Source: JAPPFW01 sp965231815 (GTDB taxonomy: Bacteria > Actinomycetota > Acidimicrobiia > Spongiisociales > Spongiisociaceae). Taken from it: 64,000 nucleotides of DNA. Position numbers and translations under genes: made by a program. Position 1 is the stretch's first letter; each line of letters begins with the position of its first letter. Below the pieces are notes generated by a model, which was not told where the DNA came from, ran no database searches, and saw nothing but the letters and a program-made list of their open reading frames with translations. Location: positions 3,472,001 to 3,536,000 of the forward strand of contig OZ246890.1 in the NCBI GenBank assembly GCA_965231815.1, written 5' to 3'. Shown here in pieces: positions 38,501-45,725 of the stretch.

Positions 38501-39483
38501 GTCGACACGCTGTGGTCCCATGCCGTCGCGGAAGTCACAACGAACGACCTGCCCAGTTGGTCGGTGTCTTCCGATGTGTCGAGAGCCACGGCCACGAAGG
38601 CCGTGGCTTCGCCCCGCGATCCGGCCCGTATCCCCGTAACGGAGGGGTTTCCGTCCAGTTCGGCCTGGAGCTGTCTTGCCTCATCGCTTCTACCCGCAAT
38701 CAGCAGGGCTTCGGGTATAGGTGGATCGGTGGCAGCCGACCAACGAGACCACCAACCTGCAAGCGTCTCCACATCACCCGGACGCAGACCGAGAAGTTCC
38801 GAGAACCAGACGTGAACCCCATACCGTGACTCCAACCACCCCGCGAGATCGTCTGCGTCCAACACCCTCACGTTCCACCATGTGCCATCGGCTCGTTTGG
38901 CCTGCTCCCACGTACCCTTCTCCGGCCATCGACGAGGCGTAAGGAACACAAATGTTGTTTCGGTCGGGTCCACTCCTTTCGGATCCTCGGTGCGCTTCCG
39001 GTAATTCGCATGAGCTTGCCTTTTGGGATCCCGCGAAGTGCTCATCTCCCAGCAAGACAACCCAACAGGTACGTAGGCCGTGCCCGAACCACCATCCACT
39101 CGTCCATCCCAACCGGAGAAATCCACACCTCGTCCGGCGCGGATCGACAGATCGGTAACGCCGGGGGTGTCAGCCAGCAGCCTCCGGACAAGTTTCGGAA
39201 GTTCGGTCCTAGCTCTGTGGGCACCAGCCCATCTCTCGATATCCTCCGCGTCGGCGAGCCCGGGCCTAGAGCGTGGCACGCTAAGAGCCGGGGAGCGCGC
39301 CCGGATCCGGTCGCCGTTCGCTTCGATCACTTCCGCCTCGTACGGACCGGCGCCGCTGTCCATGACGCCGATAGTGGCCCCCACACTGACCTCAACCTCG
39401 TCCAGATCAGACACTGCGAGGCTTCCTTCCACAACACCATCCCGTGTTGCATGATCGAAGTTGACGATCAACGGACCCAACAT
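35557..39483 (-). CDS. 1308-residue protein, nuclease-like N-terminus, unknown family
   Basis: Residues 1-65 look like a small beta-barrel (VEVSVGATIGVMDSGAGPYEA). Residues 95-240 resemble a PD-(D/E)XK fold with FSGWDG (Asp126), LSCWEMSTS (Glu146) and Lys154 in DPKRQAHANY. Residues 260-440 have the alternating pattern of a P-loop NTPase (LLIAGRSDEARQL ... VTGIRAGSRGEATAFVAVAL), but no GxxxxGK[S/T] is present. The remaining 850 residues are helical repeats with no motif I know. The plan nuclease, NTPase-like core and long helical sensor recalls Avs-type defence proteins with the ATP site lost. It follows two small ORFs on the same strand. Confidence 0.7.
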   Translation of the reverse strand: MLGPLIVNFDHATRDGVVEGSLAVSDLDEVEVSVGATIGVMDSGAGPYEAEVIEANGDRIRARSPALSVPRSRPGLADAEDIERWAGAHRARTELPKLVRRLLADTPGVTDLSIRAGRGVDFSGWDGRVDGGSGTAYVPVGLSCWEMSTSRDPKRQAHANYRKRTEDPKGVDPTETTFVFLTPRRWPEKGTWEQAKRADGTWWNVRVLDADDLAGWLESRYGVHVWFSELLGLRPGDVETLAGWWSRWSAATDPPIPEALLIAGRSDEARQLQAELDGNPSVTGIRAGSRGEATAFVAVALDTSEDTDQLGRSFVVTSATAWDHSVSTHGRSVLIPTFDGADVRAALSAGHHVAVPMGVEDRGQAIDLPRIERSEARAAFEDVGIDQDRADRYAVRARRSLTSLWRGLSLDPRTARPGWAQGSDGDMLGVPVLVGAWSDNRDTDRKMVSEIVNSDYKLVERLLRKWEHTADPPFRRSGGFWRLCNPEDAWTLLSHRVIRDDLERWRNAVLQVLGTRDSYLDLDTQGRFMASVRGDEQRWSFDLRLGLAQGVAMLAALDIPQPVGGRTGPDHAESLVRDLLGQAGEDNTGKLWQQLSDVLPLLAEAAPDVFLKAVQRDTAGETPVLRKMFTDTLERGTPWNEASAHTGLLWALETVSWSSDYLPEALEVLVRLVEIDPGGRLANRPIDIAANVLLPWRPQTGVPLDRRLRVLGGLLQRHESVGQDLSFALLSRDSVSLSAAKPRFRDWVPDLSQVTTDEFLQAVWEIARRALAVVKHDPHRLVTWIDELPHLYPEVQKMVIDLLQKVDTGDLSENDRRVLWEALDRLSEYSDRDILQKWMVDGFVQALDDLLIRLRPDDAGIQPSVETAEKVRLFGWDPACKDARQEAIRSLYDSGSLSALLDLTERAENTGLVGITAADVLKDSELFALLQLLNTSNCNPELAMSWIRHQADNKGTPWIKKMVGSVECLQDEVRALFFRSLSPGSDVWKLVDRQERAVREMYWGSVNDFSVSSGDISTYISYLLDYNRPWLAVRTVTYGLKMGDNPSVSTEQVEDILIRLIEKRSKQVLSTTHIFHVGKLLDYLTREKPDSTVLIAAELALFKSLTRAGYSPRAVYQGLEADPCLFVDLVCFINSNSNVGEEIATVSQNVAWAVVHQGKFLPGREVGTSRINYEKLQDWVVKSRRLFSEREIAELGDQYLGELLARSPVGIDDVWPTEEVRRLLEKAGTEQMGKGMVTGAFNRRGVVVRDPLEGGRQERDLARQYSAWATKVDAEYPSSGRVLRQLAKLYLHQADLEDEQAERLGDLD

Positions 39484-39492
39484 GACACCATC

Positions 39493-39747
39493 CTACGTTC
39501 TATCCGTCGCAAAGTCGGACGACTCGCGCGGTTCGAACAGACCGAGTAATACCTCAAACGGTCCTCGGAGACAATGACGCACCGCCCGCCGTTCACTACG
39601 ACTCAGCGACCTGTACCCGTCGGCAGTCTTGGAATCACAGCCGGGAAGCGGGATGTCGAAATGATTTTCGGAGTACGGAAGCGGCTCCCCGTCCCTGACG
39701 AGGGTAGTGGGCCACAACTCGAACCCTGCCGCCTCGACCGCAGACAC
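39493..39747 (-). CDS. Small ORF upstream of the 1308-residue gene
   Basis: 84 residues from a GTG start (SAVEAAGFELWPTTLVRDGEPLP, then YSENHFDIPLPG), ending 9 bp before the large gene. It is in the same frame as the ORF at 39772-40014, separated by one TGA and eight codons, so the two may be halves of one broken 173-residue gene. No family is recognised. Confidence 0.45.
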   Translation of the reverse strand: MSAVEAAGFELWPTTLVRDGEPLPYSENHFDIPLPGCDSKTADGYRSLSRSERRAVRHCLRGPFEVLLGLFEPRESSDFATDRT

Positions 39748-39771
39748 AATGGTCGTTCCGAATAGTGGCCA

Positions 39772-40014
39772 TCAAGCACCCGGACCGTCAATCAGATCAT
39801 CGACGGTCATCGTCCCTCGAGCCGCGTATACGGATAGAGTGAGCGAGCCAGCCCCACTTCTCCCCAACTCTGCCAACACGGCTCCATAGGCGCGATAGTT
39901 GCCGATGCTGTTGCTGATGATTTGATCGATGGCGCTCAGCCCGGACCCGAAATGAACCACGAGCATCGTGGACGGCGGTGGTACCTCTCGTCGGACGACT
40001 AGTTCGATTGGCAC
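39772..40014 (-). CDS. Small ORF, first gene of the 1308-residue operon
   Basis: 80 residues (MPIELVVRREVPPPSTMLVV, then HFGSGLSAIDQIISNSIGNY) with an alpha/beta pattern. It begins after an A+T-rich stretch (about 40015-40070) that is a likely promoter. The TGA at 39772-39774 is followed in the same frame by WPLFGTTIV and the next ORF. It is either a separate small protein or the first half of a gene with a nonsense change. Confidence 0.45.
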   Translation of the reverse strand: MPIELVVRREVPPPSTMLVVHFGSGLSAIDQIISNSIGNYRAYGAVLAELGRSGAGSLTLSVYAARGTMTVDDLIDGPGA

Positions 40015-40195
40015 TACTACACACTATATAGCGCTCTTATAGCTAAGTAAACGAAATACCCATACCCTAAGACTTCGGCCCGAGAGGTCATCATTCCGGA
40101 AGCTTCCGTCATTTCGCTGTGTCTGGGTATGGTCAAAGAAACATGACTATTATTGTGAAACGTCTACTCATACCAGCCCTTCGGGAGAACGCTCA

Positions 40196-40459
40196 ATGCC
40201 CGCCGGGGATTTCAAGACCAATTGCCTCCGCCTGATGGACGAGGTACAGGAAACGGGAACAGTAATAATCGTGACCAAGCACCGCCGACCGGTTGTGAAA
40301 GTAAGCCCATCCCGCGACGAGCATCCGAAGCTGGTTGGATCGTGTAGCGGTCAGTTGCGGATTATCACCGACATAGACCGCGAGCCCGCTATCCCGGCCG
40401 AGGACTGGGAAATGCTCGCCCATCCGGAACTTGTCCTGAAAGACGGTGCCTACCCCTGA
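40196..40459 (+). CDS. Phd/YefM-type antitoxin
   Basis: The 87-residue antitoxin starts MPAGDFKTNCLRLMDEVQET, then GTVIIVTKHRRPVVKVSP, the normal Phd N-domain. The C-terminal part (AIPAEDWEMLAHPELVLKDG) is acidic and would bind a PIN toxin. The toxin frame that follows 12 bp later is broken after about 14 residues of homology. Confidence 0.85.
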   Translation: MPAGDFKTNCLRLMDEVQETGTVIIVTKHRRPVVKVSPSRDEHPKLVGSCSGQLRIITDIDREPAIPAEDWEMLAHPELVLKDGAYP

Positions 40460-40471
40460 GTTCCTCCTCCG

Positions 40472-40600
40472 GTGAGCTGGCTGCTGGACACCAATGTCCT
40501 GCGCCTCGCCATGGACAGCAACCACATGACCGAGCCGTTCAAGGAGATTGAGTTCGGTCTCGGTCTCCTCGTCACCAGCCTGCGATTGGCATCTCAATGA
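40472..40600 (+). pseudogene. PIN toxin (VapC), N-terminal stub
   Basis: A 42-residue frame from GTG (SWLLDTNVLRLAM), which is the first strand and catalytic Asp of a VapC toxin. The rest (EPFKEIEFGLGLLVTSLRLASQ) does not match the family well, and the frame ends within the 3' end of the convergent PIN gene at 40572. It is probably a deletion junction. Confidence 0.6.
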
Positions 40601-40997
40601 TCCGGTCCTTGTGGACCGCAAAGATGAACGGTCCTGATCGTGCACAAGCCTTGGTGATTCGTGAGAGATTCCGCAGGTATCTTGCGGCCATCTCGTCTCC
40701 GGTGACACCCTGGTTCGAGATATAGAAGCAACGAACTCGGTGGGTGATCAACGCTTGATAGTTCTCGCGGGCTAGGCGAATTCGCTTGTCCTTGGTTAAC
40801 GCAATCCAGTCGTTCTCACCAACGAGTGCTAGCCATTCGGGATCGGCAACTGTTTCGTCTCGTGGCATTCCGTAGTGTTCGGCCAACGTAACCAGACACA
40901 AACCAGCCTGGCGGAGGATTCCGGGGACCTTGATCGAGCCCAGGCTACGATCGAGAAAGAGCCTAGGCAGCCCGTCTGGATGCGACACGTATTGCAT
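40572..40997 (-). CDS. VapC45-type PIN-like toxin
   Basis: About 141 residues from ATG 40997 (MQYVSHPDGLPRLFLDRSLG). The frame is open further upstream, but that part overlaps the antitoxin gene. FLDRSLG at the start, DPEWLALVGENDWIALTKDKRIR in the middle and CFYISNQGVTGDEM later match the PIN-like fold of Mycobacterium VapC45. The role is probably RNA cleavage. It overlaps its antitoxin by 35 bp. Confidence 0.8.
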   Translation of the reverse strand: MQYVSHPDGLPRLFLDRSLGSIKVPGILRQAGLCLVTLAEHYGMPRDETVADPEWLALVGENDWIALTKDKRIRLARENYQALITHRVRCFYISNQGVTGDEMAARYLRNLSRITKACARSGPFIFAVHKDRIIEMPIAGW

Positions 40998-41697
40998 CCT
41001 CCAGATGAGTGGCCGGAACGCTGAACTCGACAGTAAGTTCCTTGAGCGATTCCCCGGCCTGGAACCGCTGGAGCACATCCTCCACCCGGCATCCGCCCCG
41101 AGCGAAGATGGGTGCGCCGGATGATCGAGTCGGGTCGACAACTACCTCGGCCTGACGGTAGGCAGGTACCCGGAGGAGTTCAACATAGCCATCCGACGCA
41201 TACCGGAACCCGCGAAGGTACTCCTCGATTACCTCCGCAAACACCCGCTGTCCACTCCGAATTACCACCAATCGTCGTGCTGCTCGGGCAGCTTTCACAT
41301 CCGGGTGACGCTCTGCATAGTCGTAGAGCAGTTCCGCGCCATCCGTGTACAGCTTCCGGGAAGCCAAGGCGTGATGGATACCGAGTCCCCTCTCCAACTC
41401 CCTCAGTGCCGGTCGGATACGTTGCATCGGGACACCGCTGTTGCGGATAGCGGCTAGAACCGTCGCCTCAATGAGTCCGACGAAAGGGATGGATGGGCGT
41501 CTCGGTCCATAGACCTCTCGATGAGTGACTAGGGGCCTTCCCCTGACCTCGGGACGGTTTGGTGGTCGCCTCACGTATCCTCGTGCCCAAGTCGAGAGCG
41601 TCGACACCGGTACATCGATTATCCGGGCGGCCTCGGCGACAGTGTACAAGGGATCTTCAAACCTGGGCGGATCAAGACTTCTTGTGCGTTCCTGCAT
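40963..41697 (-). CDS. VapB45-type (DUF433) antitoxin
   Basis: The 244-residue protein has an N-terminal MerR-like helix-turn-helix (YTVAEAARIIDVPVSTLSTWARGY). The C-terminal DUF433 domain (VVDPTRSSGAPIFARGG, then CRVEDVLQRFQAGESLKELTVEF) is the hallmark of VapB45. The size is close to that of Mycobacterium VapB45. It lies upstream of, and overlaps, the toxin gene and should repress the pair through the HTH. Confidence 0.85.
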   Translation of the reverse strand: MQERTRSLDPPRFEDPLYTVAEAARIIDVPVSTLSTWARGYVRRPPNRPEVRGRPLVTHREVYGPRRPSIPFVGLIEATVLAAIRNSGVPMQRIRPALRELERGLGIHHALASRKLYTDGAELLYDYAERHPDVKAARAARRLVVIRSGQRVFAEVIEEYLRGFRYASDGYVELLRVPAYRQAEVVVDPTRSSGAPIFARGGCRVEDVLQRFQAGESLKELTVEFSVPATHLEDAIRVASRRAA

Positions 41698-41761
41698 TTT
41701 ATGTATTCAAGCATGTGTAGAAACGAACTCCCGGTAACCGCTGGAGTGCATACTGCAAGGT

Positions 41762-44272
41762 TCAGGTCTCGATCGTTACCGGGATTCCTATCTGAGTAGC
41801 GATCGGTGTGTAGAGGTCGATCTCTATCTCTGGGGTGAAGAGCGATACTAAGAGGGCATAACGGACAGACAAGCCAGTGCGGTCTGCACGGTTGTTGTTC
41901 TTCCACCATCCACCAACGGGGAACACTCCCAGTACACCGCAATCGGCCAGGTCGGCGGCCGTGCCTTCCCACAGGTCTGCATGCAACGACCCGACATGTC
42001 GTCCCTTGGGTCCTACGAGCCACTTTGGCTCCGGCGCCGAACTCTTCTGTGTCCCGCCTTTCTCGGCCTCAGCGAGTTTATTCAGGCGACGTTCGAACTC
42101 TCCAGTCGTCTCCGTAGGCCTCCGGATGTCGAATCTCAGACCATGTGACGGATACACGTAGCGACCTCTCCAACCACGGCTCGAGGGGTTAGGCTCGATG
42201 AAGTAGCTGAGTGTCACCCGAAGCCGCACAGGAACTTCACCAAGATCGAGAAGCTGTTCCCGGGGCCATGGAAGATCGTGACGGTGCATCTCACGAAGGC
42301 GAGTCTGACTTGAACTGACTTGCTCGAACGGCTGGATAGTCGACTGGGCGATCAACGTTACGGCATTGGAAGCACTCCGCGACACCCGCTCATCCGTCGG
42401 GACCCCGAATCCGTAGCGCTTGAGTAGTTGTCTGCGCACAGTTAAGTTCCGTGCCCCATTGATGGTGGCCTCCATCGGCGGTGTCCATTCGGCAGCATGC
42501 ACGAGCAGTCCGCGGACGGTCTCAGGCCAAAGGTCGGGATAGTTGGCCGCAACCCGGGCAGCGAGACGTGCTGCTTGAGCTGCCGCAGCGCTCGTAGCGT
42601 TCGCGCTCGCGAGCGGCCGCCCTTGCGGTTCGCGGCGGGAGGTCGTCGCAATCGAGACCACGTCATGCTGATCAAAGTGGGTGGCATCCGGTGATTGCAG
42701 AAGGTTGCCTCCTTCCATCACGATGTCGGGCTTGAACGGCCAGGGCTGAGCAAAGGCGACGGATGTCCGGCTGAAGGGAGAGAGTTCGCCCGGTGATGCC
42801 AACGGGGTATACCCATCAAAGTCTGGATGCCGCGGCGTAACCGCCAGGTTCGTGAACGCCCCGACGGTCAGTGCATTCCAAGCCTGTCCAGGATCTTCTA
42901 CTACGGAAGTGTCACATACGTCCAGGAAATCCGTTGTGTAGCCGTCGCGGACGTTCCCGGCAGAAACGATAAGTAGGCGACTGGAATCGGGATCCGGTCG
43001 GGTGAGCAACTGTAGACCGGATTCGGTTGTGGCAACGTCCGTGCCGAAGCTCAGGGCATCGATCGTCGCGGACCACAATGTAGGGCGGCCATCGGATCGG
43101 GAGTCAGGATCACTGATGGTGAGACAGAACGAACGTCGTCGTCTAGGCCTCGACACCTCTGGTACGGACACGCCCGCTGCTGTCACCGCTCCGTAAGTCT
43201 CGGGTGGATTGGGCGTAGCTCCAGGATCAGGTAAGACCTTCACCGACTCGAGACGGTGAAGGAGTCGCACATCCAACGCCGAGGTAAGGATGTCGGTGAC
43301 ATCACCGAAGAGGGTTAGACCCGCCATCTCCGTTCCGTGTCCGTCGCGGTCATATCCGTCTGGGCCGATGACATAGTGGATGTCTCGATTGTCGAGCGAT
43401 CCTCCGAATAGGGAGTGCTGGTAGATTCCGGTGTCAAGCAGACAAACGGTCGGGGCCCGCTCGGGGGCTGCAACGATGCGCCCGAGTGCTTCCCGCACCC
43501 ATGACTGCTGGGTCGTATGAGGGAGTTGGGCCGGAGAGTCGGCCAAGCTCGCGTAACGGATCTCCGCAATGGGTAGTCGCGATGACAGAGAACTACCGAC
43601 TGATGACAAGTCGGCCCGGACAGCCGTGACCGTACGCACCGGGAACTCAACCGCTCTTGCAGCCAGATCCCACTCGGCGCTTGCCGCTACCTCGGCCAAC
43701 GTATCCAACTCTTGTCCCGTGCGGCGGAGCCAGATCTCCCACCACCCCGTGCCCTCACGCGGATAAGGACGATGATCCGTCCACATCTGCTCCAAGGTCG
43801 CATGCTGAAGCGCGGCGATGTTGGCGACCAGCTTTTGGTGGAGCGGCGCACCCTTTGGGGTTTGCTCATTGGCGTATCGGTCAAGCCGTGAGAAGAACTG
43901 TCCGACCTTAGAGTCTGGAACGAAGACCGTCGCAACCTCGGCCGATGAAGCATCGCCGGCGGGCAGTTTCACCGAGAGTAACTCGATCCCAGACCCGCGG
44001 AGATCTAGGCTTTCCAAGGCTAGCTCGAAGCCCTCCGGCCAACCCACGACCGAGAGGATTATCCCTTCCGCCGTCAGCGACGCAGGCCAGCGGTCCCGAG
44101 CGTCATGTCCTGCCCTTACCGCCTCCTCAAGCCCTTCGCGCAGTGCACCGGCGTGCGCCCGCCTATCGCGGATCTGTTGCGTATTCCCTTCACTGTCTCC
44201 ACCGCCACGTCTCTGGAATGGGTCCGTCGACGGTACAGCAGGAACTACGATGTGCGGCAGTTCGTAGGTCAT
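41762..44272 (-). CDS. ietS: IetS-like subtilisin-family protease
   Basis: The 836-residue S8 protease has its triad as CLLDTGIYQHSLF (Asp), RDGHGTEMAG (His) and ANATSAAAAQAA (Ser), with the oxyanion VSAGN motif. There is an N-terminal domain of about 270 residues and no signal peptide, so it acts inside the cell. It lies 12 bp after an AAA+ ATPase gene. The pair matches IetA/IetS, known as a phage-defence module in which ATPase and protease act together. The C-terminal 150 residues form an added beta-rich part (VRLRVTLSYFIEPNPSSRGW). Confidence 0.88.
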   Translation of the reverse strand: MTYELPHIVVPAVPSTDPFQRRGGGDSEGNTQQIRDRRAHAGALREGLEEAVRAGHDARDRWPASLTAEGIILSVVGWPEGFELALESLDLRGSGIELLSVKLPAGDASSAEVATVFVPDSKVGQFFSRLDRYANEQTPKGAPLHQKLVANIAALQHATLEQMWTDHRPYPREGTGWWEIWLRRTGQELDTLAEVAASAEWDLAARAVEFPVRTVTAVRADLSSVGSSLSSRLPIAEIRYASLADSPAQLPHTTQQSWVREALGRIVAAPERAPTVCLLDTGIYQHSLFGGSLDNRDIHYVIGPDGYDRDGHGTEMAGLTLFGDVTDILTSALDVRLLHRLESVKVLPDPGATPNPPETYGAVTAAGVSVPEVSRPRRRRSFCLTISDPDSRSDGRPTLWSATIDALSFGTDVATTESGLQLLTRPDPDSSRLLIVSAGNVRDGYTTDFLDVCDTSVVEDPGQAWNALTVGAFTNLAVTPRHPDFDGYTPLASPGELSPFSRTSVAFAQPWPFKPDIVMEGGNLLQSPDATHFDQHDVVSIATTSRREPQGRPLASANATSAAAAQAARLAARVAANYPDLWPETVRGLLVHAAEWTPPMEATINGARNLTVRRQLLKRYGFGVPTDERVSRSASNAVTLIAQSTIQPFEQVSSSQTRLREMHRHDLPWPREQLLDLGEVPVRLRVTLSYFIEPNPSSRGWRGRYVYPSHGLRFDIRRPTETTGEFERRLNKLAEAEKGGTQKSSAPEPKWLVGPKGRHVGSLHADLWEGTAADLADCGVLGVFPVGGWWKNNNRADRTGLSVRYALLVSLFTPEIEIDLYTPIATQIGIPVTIET

Positions 44273-44284
44273 GAGCCTGTCTCG

Positions 44285-45262
44285 TCAGCCGCTGTTCGGG
44301 TGCCGTTCGCGCAACGCCGACTTAAGTGAATCCTCTGTGATCCTCTTCTCTCCTGCCAGCACGGTCTGCTTGGCTGCGGCCTCGGCGACGCGGACAAGGT
44401 CCGCATGGCTAAGGCCGTCTGTTTGACAGGCAAGGGTGTCCCAGTCAACACCCTCCGTGTCGAGCATCGCCAGCCGTTTCTTCATCACGGCCACCGCTGC
44501 CTCGGGCTCAGGCAGCCGATACTCGATCACTTGGTCGAATCTGCGATACAACGCCTTGTCCAGCAACTTGGGATGGTTGGTTGCCGCCACGACCACACTC
44601 ACCGGGGATGCGCTTTCCAGGAATTGCAGGAAGGAGTTGAGCACTCGCCTAGCCTCGCCCACATCATTGGACATACCTCTTTCGGCCCCCAAAGCATCAA
44701 ACTCGTCAAACAGGTAGACGGCCCTTGTCGAAGCTACCGCATCGAAAATGAGGCGTAGTTGAGCTGCCGTTTCCCCCATGTACTTGCTGATCAAAACATC
44801 GAGTTGGATGGTGAACAGGGGCCGTTCCAGGCTATGGGCTAGCGCGGCGGCTGACATGCTCTTGCCTGTACCCGGCGGGCCCAGAAGGAGAACACGGTGT
44901 ATGGGATCCAGACCGTGGGCGGCTAGGAGGTCCGAGCGACGCTGTTCGGTCAGAATGCGCTGAAGCTTCGCCAGAACCTCAGGCAGCAGGGTCATCATGT
45001 CAAGAGACACATCCGGATAGCTCACCGCCATCAAGCCCGCCAGTTCCCCCCGCGGCTGCAACAGCGGCACGGGACGCAATGCCGAGGCCGCACGCTCCCC
45101 TTTCGCGGAATCGATCAACTCCCGAAGATCCCGGGCGAACCGGTTCTTCCCTTGCTTGGCCGCTCTCGCAGCAACCTGAAGCGCGACGGAGTAGAAGCCG
45201 TCTTCATCACCTTCCATATGGCGACGGATTAGAGCCTTAAAATGATCGGCCGTTAGTGCCAT
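44285..45262 (-). CDS. ietA: IetA-like AAA+ ATPase
   Basis: The 325-residue AAA+ protein has Walker A GPPGTGKSMSA near residue 130, Walker B YLFDEFDALG near 190, sensor VVAATNHPKLLD and arginine finger YRRFDQ. An N-terminal helical part of 100 residues (FKALIRRHMEGDEDGFYSVALQVA) may bind the protease. It is the first gene of the ietAS pair and probably starts from a promoter above 45262. Confidence 0.88.
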   Translation of the reverse strand: MALTADHFKALIRRHMEGDEDGFYSVALQVAARAAKQGKNRFARDLRELIDSAKGERAASALRPVPLLQPRGELAGLMAVSYPDVSLDMMTLLPEVLAKLQRILTEQRRSDLLAAHGLDPIHRVLLLGPPGTGKSMSAAALAHSLERPLFTIQLDVLISKYMGETAAQLRLIFDAVASTRAVYLFDEFDALGAERGMSNDVGEARRVLNSFLQFLESASPVSVVVAATNHPKLLDKALYRRFDQVIEYRLPEPEAAVAVMKKRLAMLDTEGVDWDTLACQTDGLSHADLVRVAEAAAKQTVLAGEKRITEDSLKSALRERHPNSG

Positions 45263-45515
45263 GCTCCGCTCCCTCCAAGCCCCGGCCGTATCCTAGGCAT
45301 TACAAACAACCGTCAACGGTAATGTCGAGGACCTAGGATGTCGTTGGTCCGCACCATCCTACGTCGACGCAAGCGGCACCACAGCATCGTGTTCGTCTAC
45401 CTCATTTACTGCATCGATCCGCCCCCATAAACGAGTAGGCCCGCGCAAGAGCGACACGCTGGTTGAGTCCGGCCAAGATCGACGTGTGAGATCTTCTTTT
45501 TCGAGGCCCCAGACG
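45263..45515. other. Intergenic region between ietA and the complex I operon
   Basis: No gene is seen. It holds the presumed promoter of ietAS on the minus strand. The repeat at 45516-45725 follows. Confidence 0.5.
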
Positions 45516-45725
45516 TTAACCCCGATTATTCATGGATGGGGGTTTGGAGGATGAGTAGCGTAGACCAGAATCCACGCCCTGACCCGGCAATACAGCTATC
45601 AACGTTTCCCATACCGGTCCGGTGTGAAGATTCACCTGTCGGGTGAACGTTGGGTTGCTCTCAATACTCGGGTTGGACTGGCGTTACACGCCTCATGTGC
45701 GGGAAACCTGAATAATCAGGGTTAG
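45516..45725 (+). repeat. Dispersed repeat family, copy A, with inverted ends
   Basis: The left end TTAACCCCGATTATTCA (45516-45532) pairs with the inverted right end (45709-45725, complement CTAACCCTGATTATTCA) at 15 of 17 positions. Between them is a hairpin TTCACC-n-GGTGAA near 45640. The first 100 bp match 58146-58239 and the second half matches 7112-7215 inverted. The right end overlaps the nuoN stop codon. No target duplication is clear. It resembles a short non-autonomous element. Confidence 0.7.

Noticed and set aside
39769..39774. TGA read as selenocysteine to join the two small ORFs
   Set aside because: No SECIS-like hairpin or selenoprotein family is evident; nonsense or separate genes are simpler.
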